A stretch of 64,000 nt of DNA from JALZVT01 sp039029135 (GCA_039029135.1 JBCCGT010000001.1:310001-374000), one strand, 5' to 3'. Numbered from the stretch's first letter, positions 27,046-36,280 are shown. Numbers and translations are program-made. The notes: generated from the sequence alone by a model not told the origin.

Positions 27046-28803
27046 GTGCTAGGACGACTCACAGAAGCCTTCCCGCTAGGGGTTATCGCTGTATTCACCT
27101 GTACTAACCTCTTTTTCGCCCAGACACACCAGATCTATACGCAAAACCTGCACGAATACGTTCTCGGATTCGATGCACTCGCCAGCCACTACCTGCTTCC
27201 CGCGGCCGGGCTCATCATCGCGCTGACGAGCTTGGGTCACTTCATGCGAGAACAGGTGAGGCGCCGCTACTGCGTTTTTCTACTCGCCTTCGGTATTCTA
27301 CTCTGGGTGCAGGGCAGCTTTCTGACGATCAGCTATGGCGCGCTCGATGGCAGATCTCTGGATTTCGCCTCGCACGATTGGCGAACATACTACGAAGTGC
27401 CCATTTGGCTCGGGGTGACCATTCTATTCTTGCTGAATGTAGATCGTATTTTCCCGCTCGCGGCTTTCTCTGCAGGAACACTCCTCTTGCTGCAGGGGCT
27501 GTTTGCTGTTTCCGCACCAGGATCGTTTCAAGGTAGCGATGAACGATATACGACACGCTTCGACGATAGTTTCTACAGATTCTCCGGGCGCAACGACATA
27601 CTTCATATACTGCTCGACGACTTCGGTTCGCTGACTTTCCAGGAGATACTGGATGCGGATGTTGAAATACGAGACGAGCTAACCGGCTTCACTCTATATT
27701 CAGACGCTGTGGGTTCATTCTCTACGACCTACCCTTCTCTCGCCGCAGCCATGACCGGCAAGTTGTTCGCATTCGACGAACCTTTAACGGAGTTCTTGCG
27801 TCGTGAACTGGGTGAGTCTTCGATCGACATTGATCTGCGGAATCACGGGTACGACACACAGCTGGCTTCGACATCACGAGCCTGTCCGTTCTTTACCAGT
27901 CCATGCAAGTCTGCAATGAACCTGGACGGAAACTACGCGTCGATCTCTACGCAGGCCGCTCAACTGCTCGGAATGGGTCTGTATCGATCCTCCCCGCATC
28001 TCTTGAAGCAGACAATCTACGGCAACGGTAAGTGGTTTTCCGGGACCCCTATTAGTGAAAACGAGCAGGCTTTGCAAAACAAATCCGCTCGCTGGGCGCG
28101 CCTGTTCGATGTTTTCGTCGAGAACATAGGTCTGTCTGGGGCGGCGAACAGGCCCGTCTATCGCTTTATACACATGGAGTTTCCACATCCGCCCTACGTG
28201 TTTAACCGCCACTGCGAACGCATAGAACGGCAAGACTCGGACTTCACCAACAACGTCGAGCAAGCCCGCTGCGCAACCAAAAAGACGCGCGCCCTCCTAG
28301 CGCGAATGAAAACGCTAGGTCTGTACAACGAGACGACCATACTGATCCATGCCGATCATGGCAGTCACTACGAGGTGCGACGGAAATGGTCGAGGCAAAA
28401 CGAAGGGCCTTCCGAATGGTTCGCGTCGCGAAGCTCTACTTTGCTTCTGTTCAAGCCGCCAAACAGTCATGGCGAATTAGTTACATCTAAAGCGCAGGTT
28501 ACTTTAACTGACATCAAGCCGACGCTGCGCGACATCGCCGGCCTACAAATCAACGAGGCCAGCGACTCTCTCTTGAACGCGGATGAAAACCGAGCGAGAA
28601 CGCGATTTCATTGGGGTGGTTCCGTGTGGCAGGATCCTGCGCGAAACCCGCAGGACGCAAAGCTCTACCGCATAGAAGGCGATCACTTAGAACCAAAAAA
28701 CTGGATCTATATGTCGAACAGCGCGGAGTTTCCAGCTAGATACAAAGACGGTTATTCGGAAGTTGCCTCACGTGGCAGTGATCAATCGCCGGTTTCACCA
28801 TAG
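27046..28803 (+). CDS. membrane sulfatase / phosphoglycerol-transferase superfamily protein
   Basis: A 585-residue protein with about five N-terminal membrane helices (residues ~10-165, e.g. 'LLPAAGLIIALTSLGHF', 'FLLAFGILLWVQGSFL') and a periplasmic alkaline-phosphatase-superfamily domain. Metal and catalytic elements are seen in 'DILHILLDDFGS', 'TTYPSLAAAMTGK', 'FIHMEFPHPPY' and 'ILIHADHGSHYE'. The layout is like LtaS, MdoB or EptA-type transferases, which move head groups to surface glycans or lipids. Start is a GTG at 27046. Codon use looks less GC-biased than neighbouring core genes, hinting at transfer. Exact reaction unknown. Confidence 0.75.
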   Translation: MLGRLTEAFPLGVIAVFTCTNLFFAQTHQIYTQNLHEYVLGFDALASHYLLPAAGLIIALTSLGHFMREQVRRRYCVFLLAFGILLWVQGSFLTISYGALDGRSLDFASHDWRTYYEVPIWLGVTILFLLNVDRIFPLAAFSAGTLLLLQGLFAVSAPGSFQGSDERYTTRFDDSFYRFSGRNDILHILLDDFGSLTFQEILDADVEIRDELTGFTLYSDAVGSFSTTYPSLAAAMTGKLFAFDEPLTEFLRRELGESSIDIDLRNHGYDTQLASTSRACPFFTSPCKSAMNLDGNYASISTQAAQLLGMGLYRSSPHLLKQTIYGNGKWFSGTPISENEQALQNKSARWARLFDVFVENIGLSGAANRPVYRFIHMEFPHPPYVFNRHCERIERQDSDFTNNVEQARCATKKTRALLARMKTLGLYNETTILIHADHGSHYEVRRKWSRQNEGPSEWFASRSSTLLLFKPPNSHGELVTSKAQVTLTDIKPTLRDIAGLQINEASDSLLNADENRARTRFHWGGSVWQDPARNPQDAKLYRIEGDHLEPKNWIYMSNSAEFPARYKDGYSEVASRGSDQSPVSP

Positions 28804-29064
28804 CTTGTCCTGCAACGCGTGATCGCGCGGCTTGCCTTCCAGTTCTGCATACCGAGACACGCGCTGAAAAACTCAAGCGCCTACCAAATAGCATCGCTCG
28901 CCACCAAAACTCTTCAATGCTCTACATCTTCGCCTAGCATCACCGTGTCAGCCACTAGATCCGGCTCAAACAACACAGCCCCCATCTCCGGAATCGTCGC
29001 CTCAATCCTACCTAGAACGCCCAGCACCGCTCAGGGCCTGACGCCAGCAAACTACACCACCTAC

Positions 29065-29358
29065 TTAGCGCTCTGGCTGCAGCGCCGAATGTGGAATGGC
29101 CACCCCCCGATTCACCACCGTCTCGATCCGCTGCCGGTTCGCGATGTCGGCATGGGGATTCGCGTTGAGAATGAGGAAATCGGCGAGCTTGCCGGGTTCG
29201 ATGCCGCCGCGTTCGTCCGCCCGCCCGGCCAACTCCGCCGAAACCAGGGTCGCCGCGTGAAGCAGATAATCATTCGGCAGGTCGGCCCGCTGCAGGGCCC
29301 GCAGCTCCGGGTGCATGGAAGACCCGGCCGCCAGGCCGATGACACCCTGTATCAGATT
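29065..29358 (-). pseudogene. amidohydrolase C-terminal remnant
   Basis: On the minus strand this reads as the tail of a metal-dependent amidohydrolase: '(L)IQGVIGLAAGSSMHPEL', 'LLHAATLVSAELAG', 'GGIEPGKLADFLILNANPHADI', then 'IETVVNRG' and a TAA at 29065. The preceding ~300 residues, including the metal-binding HxH, are missing because a different gene remnant begins on the opposite strand at 29359. It is therefore a truncated relic. The ~260 nt downstream (28804-29064) show nothing recognisable. Confidence 0.75.
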
Positions 29359-29847
29359 CCGTTCGGGTGCATCTTTTCTGCCGCAATCGCATCAGCCACC
29401 TTTGGCATCGCCTCGAGTGCAATCGACCGCTACCGCGAAGTGCTGCCAACCCGCGTTTCTGCCGGCGGCATCGTCGGCAAGTCTGATCCGTTCCAGCAGG
29501 AGGCGCTGGCCGAAGTCGAGGCGGATCTCGATGCCGGCGTAAGCCACGTCGACGCCATGATCGCAGCCTGGCTGGACCAACTGGCTGAGGGCCACCCGAT
29601 CAGCAAGGGCCAGCGGCTGGTGTTTCGCCGCAACCAGGTACGCGCCGTACAGCGTGTGCTGTATGGGGTCGACAAACTGTTCGCCCGGGCGGGCGCCGCT
29701 TCCGTGTGGACGAATCGGCCGTTGGAGCGACATTGGCGAGATCTGCGCACGGCCGGCGCGCACATCTGCAATACAGCAGACGCGATCCATCTAGCAGCAT
29801 CGAGCTACTCGCTGGGTGAGGAAAACGCAGCGTTCGCGATGTACTAA
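29359..29847 (+). pseudogene. acyl-CoA dehydrogenase-type C-terminal remnant
   Basis: The plus strand from 29359 encodes about 160 residues of the C-terminal helical domain of an acyl-CoA dehydrogenase or flavin-dependent monooxygenase (type-2 C-terminal domain). Visible blocks are 'ASATFGIASSAIDRYREVL', 'RVLYGVDKLFARAGAASVW' and 'RPLERHWRDLRTAGAHI', ending in a TAA. The N-terminal and middle domains are absent: upstream is the oppositely oriented amidohydrolase relic. The open frame continues upstream to 28819 but that part has no homology, so no functional enzyme is expected. Confidence 0.75.
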
Positions 29848-30291
29848 CCAGGAATCTTGTTATTCGAAGGCGATTTCTTTCAGAGCCTTGGATGCGGGCA
29901 GTAGCAAAACACCGAACGCATCCTACAGTCGAATCGGCCGCCAGAGCCGTCGAGACACCCAGTTTGTTCGATCCTTTAATCGCGCCGGTGTTTCCGCCGA
30001 ATGATATCGGCCAAGAAAAGCAGTCTTCGCAGCTATTGGAGTTGGTGCAATTACTCTGACCCCACCTCTGCAGCACGGCTTTAGTGCTGTACAAAGTGCT
30101 GTTGCCGCTGGTCATCAATCAACTTGCGCACTACGATTCTGTCTTGCGCGCTCTGCGCTGCGTGTTCTGACTCGCGGGCTTGTGGAGATTGTTTGCGAAG
30201 CGCTGTGCGGTCAACCATACCGTTGAGCTATTCGTTTGTCGTCGTAGCGAGCGAATGTGTTCTGCGTTCGCTGCTGGGAAGAGGACTTTCA
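29848..30291. other. non-coding spacer with a tactctgacccc motif
   Basis: No gene is supported here. The only notable element is the 14-base tactctgaccccac at 30052-30065, which recurs at 30889-30902 on the far side of the acetyltransferase pseudogene. An overlapping minus-strand frame (29600-30118) is a shadow. Confidence 0.5.
30052..30065. repeat. left copy of tactctgaccccac direct repeat
   Basis: This 14-bp sequence is identical to 30889-30902. The two copies bracket the frameshifted acetyltransferase gene in the same orientation. They could mark the edges of an inserted segment. Confidence 0.55.
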
Positions 30292-30869
30292 TTGACCAGT
30301 TACACAACGAAAGCACTCGATGGGAAAACATGGCCCGACTTCGAACGCTTGGTTGAGGCGAACAACGGTGTTTGGGGTGGGTGCTGGTGTATGTGGTACC
30401 ACGACAAAGAAGCCGCAGACGAGCCACCCGAGGTGAAGAAGAAGGCCAAAGAGTGTCTTGTTCGCGACGGCAGGGCGCATGCCTGCCTCGTCTATGCCGG
30501 CAAGGAGTGCGTGGGCTGGTGTCAGTTCGGCTCGCCGCAGAAATACCGCGAATCCACAACGAGAGGGCCTATCTCGCAACCGATCCGGTGTTGCCGCATT
30601 GGCGCATCACCTGCTTCTTCTCGGGCAAGGGCCACCGCGGACAGGGCGTTGCGTCCACCGCACTAGAAGGCGCTATCGCGCAAATCAAGAAGCTCGGCGG
30701 CGGCCGCATAGAAGGCTACCCTGAAGATACCGACGGTAGGAAGGCTTCCCCGGCGTTTCTGTTCAATGGGGCGCTAACGACCTTCGAGCGCCACGGCTTC
30801 AAGCCTTTGCGCCAGATCGGCAAACACAAATGGGTTGTCACACGAACAGTTCGTAAAGCGACGAGCTAA
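30292..30869 (+). pseudogene. GNAT family N-acetyltransferase, frameshifted
   Basis: Two overlapping frames together encode one GNAT protein. The first begins at a TTG at 30292 (GAAGAGG upstream) with 'LDGKTWPDFERLVEANNGVWGGCWCMWYH' and 'CVGWCQFGSPQKYRE'. The reading then shifts near 30550 to 'IHNERAYLATDPVLPHWRITCFF', with the acetyl-CoA loop 'GKGHRGQGVASTAL' and the ending 'FERHGFKPLRQIG'. One missing base in the run gaatcc (expected gaaatcc) explains the shift. Either the gene is dead or this is a sequence error. It would otherwise acetylate a small molecule or protein. Confidence 0.75.
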
Positions 30870-30874
30870 GAAAT

Positions 30875-30900
30875 GGGGTCAGAGTAACTACTCTGACCCC
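30875..30900. repeat. 12-bp-arm palindrome ggggtcagagta/tactctgacccc
   Basis: Perfect inverted repeat: arms 30875-30886 and 30889-30900 with a 2-nt centre, 5 nt after the acetyltransferase stop. The right arm is part of the 14-bp repeat also found at 30052. There is no T-run, so it is not a standard terminator. Motifs of this type occur at edges of small mobile segments in many proteobacteria (general impression, not checked). Nothing is recognised between it and 31115. Confidence 0.7.
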
Positions 30901-31115
30901 ACATTCTCCGACCGAGTTCTTTGCGGATACCATCCCTACGACCGGCGGGGTACTGATACTCAATGAGGCTTCAGATGCTGCGGGCGTGCATCCCTATTGT
31001 TTCGGACACGTTGCTCACCGCTGCCTTACCGGAATCCGAAGCATCACTGCTCTTGCTACTGGTGCATATTACAGTTGGACGCTCCCGATAGCGGCGAAGA
31101 TGACCGCATGGCTTA

Positions 31116-32843
31116 CTAGTTGGCGTCCTTCTTACCCCCGAAGCGACGGAGTACATTAACCGCTCTTGAACCGACACCTTGTTTCTCCTCGCTGGCTGAA
31201 TCATCGATCGGATTCAGCAGGGGTCGAGTGATAGTGAAACACTGCTCGTAGAGCTCCTGATCCTTCAGATCTGCACAGGTCTGCAACGCGGCTTCTGTCT
31301 TTTCGATGTCGCGCATGGCGACCAAGAGTTCCAGCTTGTCCAGTATGAATACTTCGGTACCGTGGCGGTTCATACCGATGTCAAGGCTCTCGAGCGCTTT
31401 ACTTGGCGAGTCGTTACGGTAGTGCGACTTCGACAACCCCGTGTAGGCGTTATAGGGTGCATCGCGTTCAGGTCGCCGAATGGCGATGCGGTACCAGAAA
31501 ATCGCTCGACTCATGTTGCCTTCTGCGAACGAGACCGCCGCAGACGCCATCACGTACTGCAGATGCCGAGAAGCGTCGCCTTTGTAACTCTCTAGTGCGG
31601 CTCGTGCGCCCTCGACGTTTCCCTCAATCAGATACGTGAAGGCCTGCTCAGCAACTGTGCCCGGCGTGTGTTCTTCCTGAAAAGCTTCCGTTAGACCAAG
31701 AGCGAGTGCAAGACTCGGATCGATTGAGTCTTCATAGGTGGTATAGAACTTGTCCGCATAGCCGTCTATCGCATCAACACGCTGACCCGCGCTGTAGTAC
31801 AGATGCACGGAATTTCGATTGAATCGCTGCTTCAGGCCGTTTAGCACCCTTGGCGCGGCGCTGAGTAGAAGACTGCGGCGAACCGTGCTACGAAAGTTCG
31901 CGCCATCGAACAACACCGAGGGCGCCGAGGCGGCGACGAGCTTAGAGGCGTCCAATGCAGTGTTGCGCATAGCGGTTCCAAGTTTGCGCATTCTGGCTTG
32001 GATGGAGTCATCGTAGCTCTTGTATATCGATCTGAACACAGAGGCTCCTGCAGCAGCATTGAACTTCGGTCCATCTTTGTTGTCCCGAAACAGCAGATCG
32101 GTCGCGAGGTAGTCGGCCTGTTGCTCAGCCTCGCGCACGTAGGGAGCGTAAGAAGCCCGATAGAGTTCCAGCTCGATCCACGGGGCGGCGATTTGGGCAC
32201 CCATCAGTACATTCTTGGCCTTGCCGAACTCTTCTCTATTCTTGCCAGTTATCTTTGCGTCCAGCGTGTGCATCTCGTGCACAAGCGCGAATCCTCGCTG
32301 CACGTCATCTTGGATCTTCGTGGATTCGAGTTTCTTTTTGTATGCAGAAGGATGCGCGTACAGCAGGTGCGCGTATTCATGGGCGAGCACAAAAGCGAGC
32401 GCATCAGCGCCAAGTTGCTGGTCTTCGATCTCGTTTGCCACCATGTCGAGATAGCCTGTGGAAACAACGATCAGACCCTGGTGCACCGCCTGTGCATCGG
32501 GGCGCGGGTTGTTGTAGATCTGCACCTTTGGTCGCAGCGTTGGCACCGGGCTGCGCTCGACGATGTAACCCATGACAGACCGAATCTTCTTCAATGTTCT
32601 GGGGTAACCAGAGTTCACAATGTCGAGGCTAGACAGATTGGACTTATCGAAGGCTTCACCGGGGTTGGAGCCGACGCTGATCGTGGCCCCGGTTGCTTGT
32701 TCCACAGCATCCGGCGAGTAGCTGTCAATCACTCGATCGGCTGGGATCTTCGGCTTTGCCGCCGCCATCGGCGAGGCCAGAGCGACGCACAACATGAGAA
32801 TGCGAGCCAGCACGCTGGTAGGGGCTACTAGGACTTTGTACAT
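31116..32843 (-). CDS. M48 family metalloprotease with C-terminal helical repeats
   Basis: A 575-residue exported zinc protease. The signal peptide is residues ~10-29 ('LARILMLCVALASPMAAAK'). The HExxH zinc motif is 'HEYAH' at 155-159 and a third ligand is likely in 'REAEQQADYLATD'. The C-terminal half has TPR-like helices ('AIFWYRIAIRRPERDAPYNAYTGLSK'), as in BepA/YfgC, which assists outer-membrane protein assembly. Its ATG overlaps the small upstream gene by 16 bp, giving a coupled unit with that gene and the CHASE2 gene. Confidence 0.82.
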   Translation of the reverse strand: MYKVLVAPTSVLARILMLCVALASPMAAAKPKIPADRVIDSYSPDAVEQATGATISVGSNPGEAFDKSNLSSLDIVNSGYPRTLKKIRSVMGYIVERSPVPTLRPKVQIYNNPRPDAQAVHQGLIVVSTGYLDMVANEIEDQQLGADALAFVLAHEYAHLLYAHPSAYKKKLESTKIQDDVQRGFALVHEMHTLDAKITGKNREEFGKAKNVLMGAQIAAPWIELELYRASYAPYVREAEQQADYLATDLLFRDNKDGPKFNAAAGASVFRSIYKSYDDSIQARMRKLGTAMRNTALDASKLVAASAPSVLFDGANFRSTVRRSLLLSAAPRVLNGLKQRFNRNSVHLYYSAGQRVDAIDGYADKFYTTYEDSIDPSLALALGLTEAFQEEHTPGTVAEQAFTYLIEGNVEGARAALESYKGDASRHLQYVMASAAVSFAEGNMSRAIFWYRIAIRRPERDAPYNAYTGLSKSHYRNDSPSKALESLDIGMNRHGTEVFILDKLELLVAMRDIEKTEAALQTCADLKDQELYEQCFTITRPLLNPIDDSASEEKQGVGSRAVNVLRRFGGKKDAN

Positions 32844-33208
32844 GCTTTACCGCCACTGCCGGGCGTGCCGGCGGGGCGCCGATCTCCAGTCGTCCCGGTG
32901 CTTTGCACTGGAATGCACTTGAATTTGGTTTCTTCTACCAAGTACGACCTACCCTGTGTGCGCCAAATGAGATAACGTGGCAACGCTTCGCAGTCTTGCA
33001 GCGTTACGCTGCCGTTCTTGAGGAACGCCGAGGACTTCAGCGACTTGACAGCCTTGACCTTGCCACCGATGACTTCATGCAGAGTTACTGTGTCGGAGTG
33101 AATCTCCGCTCGGTTTGTCACGACAATGTCTTTACACCTCCCCTGTGCCGCATGTGCACCAGCGCAACAACAAAACGCAGCAATCAGACACAGGACAGCT
33201 CGCATCAT
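32828..33208 (-). CDS. small exported cysteine-containing protein, unknown
   Basis: A protein of about 126 residues. The start at 33208 (MMRAV) is preferred because AAGGGAAA lies just upstream; an earlier frame start at 33247 is possible. It has a clear signal peptide ('AVLCLIAAFCCCAGAHAAQ') and a mature part with cysteines in 'GRCKDIVV', 'LQDCEALP', 'KFKCIPV' and 'KACTKS', suggesting two disulfides. No family is recognised. It lies between the CHASE2 and M48 genes on one transcript, so it may be an accessory or inhibitor of one of them (inference). Confidence 0.6.
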   Translation of the reverse strand: MMRAVLCLIAAFCCCAGAHAAQGRCKDIVVTNRAEIHSDTVTLHEVIGGKVKAVKSLKSSAFLKNGSVTLQDCEALPRYLIWRTQGRSYLVEETKFKCIPVQSTGTTGDRRPAGTPGSGGKACTKS

Positions 33209-33249
33209 CGATTTCCCTTCTTGTAAAACAAGCAACATTCGCTTCACTG

Positions 33250-34923
33250 CTAGACCTCTATTGCGATCTCTCGTTCGTGCTTGCGTGCATGCGCGATACT
33301 CAGCAGTGAAGTGAGCCCAAAGCTAGCTAAAAAGATCTGTACGGCATAACCGAGCGGCCAGTTAAGGAGATAGCCCGAGTAGAACCCGCCCAGAATGGAG
33401 CACAGTAGGGCGATGACCAAACAAAGCGAGAACTGTCTGGCTCGAGATACCTCATCGGCTTCTCGCCCGTGGCGATAGATGAGTAGGATAGCCATTGAGA
33501 GAATCGTGTTGATTAGCAGCATCAGAACGTCGGCTGCATCCATCGAACTGCTTTTGCCAAATAGCTTCGAGGGTTGCCGATCTGCCTGAACACCGTTTTG
33601 CAACAGGTTGTCCAAAGCCATCGCATGCACCATTACACCGGGCAAATCACCGTGAATAGGCGATTGAAAGTGATCGCGCAGGTAGGGCAGATCAACGCCG
33701 ATCATGACCGTACGGCCCCCGAGCAGGGCTTGCAGTCGGTCCGTGCTAAGCCCGTTGAACAGTAGATCTGCTGCCAAGATGTCGTGATAGCTGCAGTCGC
33801 TGTTCGCTGCCTTGTTCGCGCGCTGGCCGGTTATGACCGTGAGCGAATCCGCGAACACTGTCTTGAGCATTGCCCATCCCGAGAAGCGTCCATCTTCATC
33901 CAGACTGGTGTCTACACAGCGCTGAGAAACGCTCTGCGGTTGCGCCGATTCACCCTTGAGCGCAAGTTGGTTTCGAGGCCGGTCGCCCCATCTAATAATC
34001 AGGTCGAAGTCGGGTTGGGCGAAAACATCAAACTCGTTGCAACGCTCCTCTAGCACGTTCACTAGTTGGTTTTCCTTCGAGTTGCGCCTTGTGGAAACAC
34101 AAAGTGCGTTGAACAGCTTGTACGCCGCCTGGCGATTGCCTTCGCGATCGGTTTGCGGATAGAGCAGATGAACGTCTTCTTTAACGTCCAAACCGGATTC
34201 TTGAAACAGGCCTCGGCTCTTGGCCACGGCCTCCTTCATAGGCTCGAACTGAGTCTTTGCTGCGATGGGACCGATCAGGGTCGGGATTGGCACGTCGTCA
34301 CGCAAAGCGGCAGCAGACAGGCGGCGGGTGAACGTCTCAATGTCGCGGCGCTGTTGCGCCATCGCGCTGGCTCGACGCGCAAGCAGCATGTCGAGCTCGC
34401 TGGCTGCCTCGTCAGCCATGGCAGAAGCCGCACTTGACCCGCGCTGATCTCGCTGATGGCCCGCCATGTCGGCAGGGGCGGTACGCGCATCCACCAGCTC
34501 GGAGGCCTTATGCGGAGTCAGGTAGAGCAGGTCGAGGAAGATAGCCGCCGGATTGAAAGCGGCGATCCGTTCCACAATGTCCGCCTGATTATCGTAGGAC
34601 AATGGCCAGAACGGTGTATCGAAAAACGCCAGCGACGACTCGTTGATCAGTATCACTACGATCTGTGAGCGAACAGCACGCTCCTTGTCGCCGAACCAAG
34701 GACGACCATAGAGTGCCCCCGTCGCTGCTTGAGCAGATTCGATAAAGATGCGGTCTTTGGCTTTCTCGATCCCGAAAGGATTCAACAGGGCGAACATCAA
34801 CTGGGCGCTCAGCAGGAAAATCGCAAGCCTTAGCGGTTGGTTAAATACCCTCAGGCACTGGCGGCGCACGCCCCGGACCAACCGGTAGATGCAGACTGCG
34901 CACTTGTCGGCGAGTAGAGACAT
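33250..34923 (-). CDS. CHASE2 domain membrane protein without output domain
   Basis: A 557-residue protein with one N-terminal membrane helix ('LRLAIFLLSAQLMFALLNPFG'), a large extracytoplasmic CHASE2 sensor (residues ~50-440; 'IVVILINESSL', 'RIAAFNPAAIFLDLLY', 'GRTVMIGVDLPYLRDHFQSPIHGDLPGVMVHAMALDNLL') and three C-terminal helices ('VLMLLINTILSMAILLIY', 'FSLCLVIALLCSILGGFYSGYL', 'YAVQIFLASFGLTSLLSIA'). CHASE2 usually feeds a kinase, cyclase or diguanylate cyclase, but here the protein ends after a short basic tail, so any signal must pass through a partner. It heads the unit with the small periplasmic protein and the M48 protease. Confidence 0.85.
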   Translation of the reverse strand: MSLLADKCAVCIYRLVRGVRRQCLRVFNQPLRLAIFLLSAQLMFALLNPFGIEKAKDRIFIESAQAATGALYGRPWFGDKERAVRSQIVVILINESSLAFFDTPFWPLSYDNQADIVERIAAFNPAAIFLDLLYLTPHKASELVDARTAPADMAGHQRDQRGSSAASAMADEAASELDMLLARRASAMAQQRRDIETFTRRLSAAALRDDVPIPTLIGPIAAKTQFEPMKEAVAKSRGLFQESGLDVKEDVHLLYPQTDREGNRQAAYKLFNALCVSTRRNSKENQLVNVLEERCNEFDVFAQPDFDLIIRWGDRPRNQLALKGESAQPQSVSQRCVDTSLDEDGRFSGWAMLKTVFADSLTVITGQRANKAANSDCSYHDILAADLLFNGLSTDRLQALLGGRTVMIGVDLPYLRDHFQSPIHGDLPGVMVHAMALDNLLQNGVQADRQPSKLFGKSSSMDAADVLMLLINTILSMAILLIYRHGREADEVSRARQFSLCLVIALLCSILGGFYSGYLLNWPLGYAVQIFLASFGLTSLLSIAHARKHEREIAIEV

Positions 34924-35260
34924 GCTTCCTTCTACTGTTGTCTATCCCCGTGATCTCTCACCGCGTCTTGGCTGGCGGCGGGATTCTCTTTCTAGTCTGT
35001 CAAATGCTTGTCCCTCATGATGCCGGTAGAGTCCGAATCCCAGCAGGGTGTGTGCATGCGCTTGCGCCAGCGGCCCATGCCGGGCAAATTTCGTTCGCTT
35101 CCCTAGGAGAAGTGCTACGCTACCACGAGCGCGTGCTGGGTCTCTGGGGGCTAATGCATGAGTATGTCCCCGAGTCGATTTTCAACATCTGACATGTCCT
35201 GCATGCAACATTGCTATTGCCCTTTGGCATTGCGCTAGTCCAACACGAGGGGCGGTCGTC
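34924..35260. other. divergent spacer upstream of CHASE2 gene
   Basis: This separates two divergent transcripts. A plus-strand frame of 84 codons (34938-35192, TTG start) has no recognisable motif or ribosome site and is not called. GAGGGGCGG at the right end is the ribosome site of the gene at 35261. Confidence 0.45.
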
Positions 35261-35800
35261 ATGAGAACGGGTGATCTGGTAGATCAAATCGCGCAGCAGA
35301 ATAGCGATCTCAAAAACGATCAGAAACTCTATGCGTTTGTGCTCGCTCAGTTCGACGCTGCGGTAATGATGCTAAGCGGCAAGCCTGCGGATGTCGCGTT
35401 CGGCCTAATCAATAAAACGCAAGCCACCGCAGATCTAGCACTGAGTCGAGGTCAATCTCGGGGCGTCGAGATATCCAGCAGCGCCGCTCAGATCATACTC
35501 ACTACCGCTAACTTGCTTACACTCGGCGCTAAAGCGCATCCAGCGGTGGCTGTATCGACCATCGGGGCAACCTTTATGAAAAAAACAGCCCTGGCATTCG
35601 GCATGGCAAATAACAATGAGCAGGCGAAGTGCATCTCGATCTATTCCGACATGGCAGCGGCGGGATTGCAGGGGGTGACGGGTATCGCGCTCATGTTGAC
35701 GGGCGGGGGCATGCTGATTGGTGGCGCCACGCTGGCATCAGGTCTGGCGCAGATCCTCCTTGCGGCGTCGAATGCTCAGGACAATGCTTGCCTCCCCTGA
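35261..35800 (+). CDS. uncharacterised protein with glycine-rich hydrophobic C-terminus
   Basis: A 179-residue protein with a good GAGGGG ribosome site 8 nt before the ATG. The N-terminal ~60 residues are polar and helical ('DLVDQIAQQNSDLKNDQKLYAFVLAQF'). Residues ~65-175 hold two or three hydrophobic, Ala/Gly-rich segments ('SAAQIILTTANLLTLGAKAHPAVAVS', 'GIALMLTGGGMLIGGATLASGLAQILLAA'). There is no signal peptide, and no family is recognised. It is divergent from the CHASE2-M48 unit and next to the retroelement, in accessory DNA. The hydrophobic hairpin would suit a membrane-inserting or pore-type protein, but that is speculation. Confidence 0.55.
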   Translation: MRTGDLVDQIAQQNSDLKNDQKLYAFVLAQFDAAVMMLSGKPADVAFGLINKTQATADLALSRGQSRGVEISSSAAQIILTTANLLTLGAKAHPAVAVSTIGATFMKKTALAFGMANNNEQAKCISIYSDMAAAGLQGVTGIALMLTGGGMLIGGATLASGLAQILLAASNAQDNACLP

Positions 35801-36243
35801 AGTGTTTCTCAACCATCGTTAGCCGCGGCGGCCCTGCGATGTCTTGCCAATTGGCCTCTCTGGAAGCCGCGTTTGACCAGAGTGGCCTAAGAATGGACGG
35901 GCAGCTGACACAAAATCAGCGCTGCATGACAACTAAAGGTCCAGATGGTGTCTGCGCCGCCAGTCGGTCACCCTGATCGTCGCATGGCCTGAAGGGCAAC
36001 CGCGGCCAGTCCGGGCTGCGCAACAACCACTTCGCGCGTTTGAATCGAACTACAAATACAACGCGTCGAATGGCAAATCAGGCGAGGCGCGCTTCACTCC
36101 CGGCGCGGACGTGTTTTAGATGCGGAATTACCGGAGTTGAAAAACGGGCACGACAAGGACATGCGCGCGTTTGATCGGCGGGGACGACGATACTAACGCG
36201 CAACTAAGTACGCTATCTAGGGGGCCTAAATTGAGGTACAGAC
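35801..36243. other. spacer between orphan gene and DGR
   Basis: About 440 bases with no supported gene. A short open stretch at about 36032-36119 ('YKYNASNGKSGEARFTPGADVF', then stop) may be a gene relic, but no family was recognised. Confidence 0.4.
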
Positions 36244-36266
36244 CGAGCCGCGCCCAGCGCGGCTCG
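36244..36266 (-). other. hairpin downstream of VR1 (DGR target-recognition type)
   Basis: Perfect 9-bp stem (36244-36252 with 36258-36266) closed by the loop cccag on the plus strand. It starts 14 nt past the stop codon of the VR1 gene. The same stem length and identical loop follow VR2 at 40513-40535, and no such hairpin follows the template. In the Bordetella phage DGR a hairpin just past VR is needed for efficient target recognition, so these probably serve the same purpose. Confidence 0.75.
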
Positions 36267-36280
36267 CCAAGCATCAAGGT

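Noticed and set aside
28819..29358. N-terminal half of the open frame ending at 29847
   Set aside because: No resemblance to acyl-CoA dehydrogenases; runs antisense through the amidohydrolase remnant.
34938..35192. 84-codon plus-strand frame starting at TTG
   Set aside because: No ribosome site and no family resemblance; lies in a divergent promoter region.
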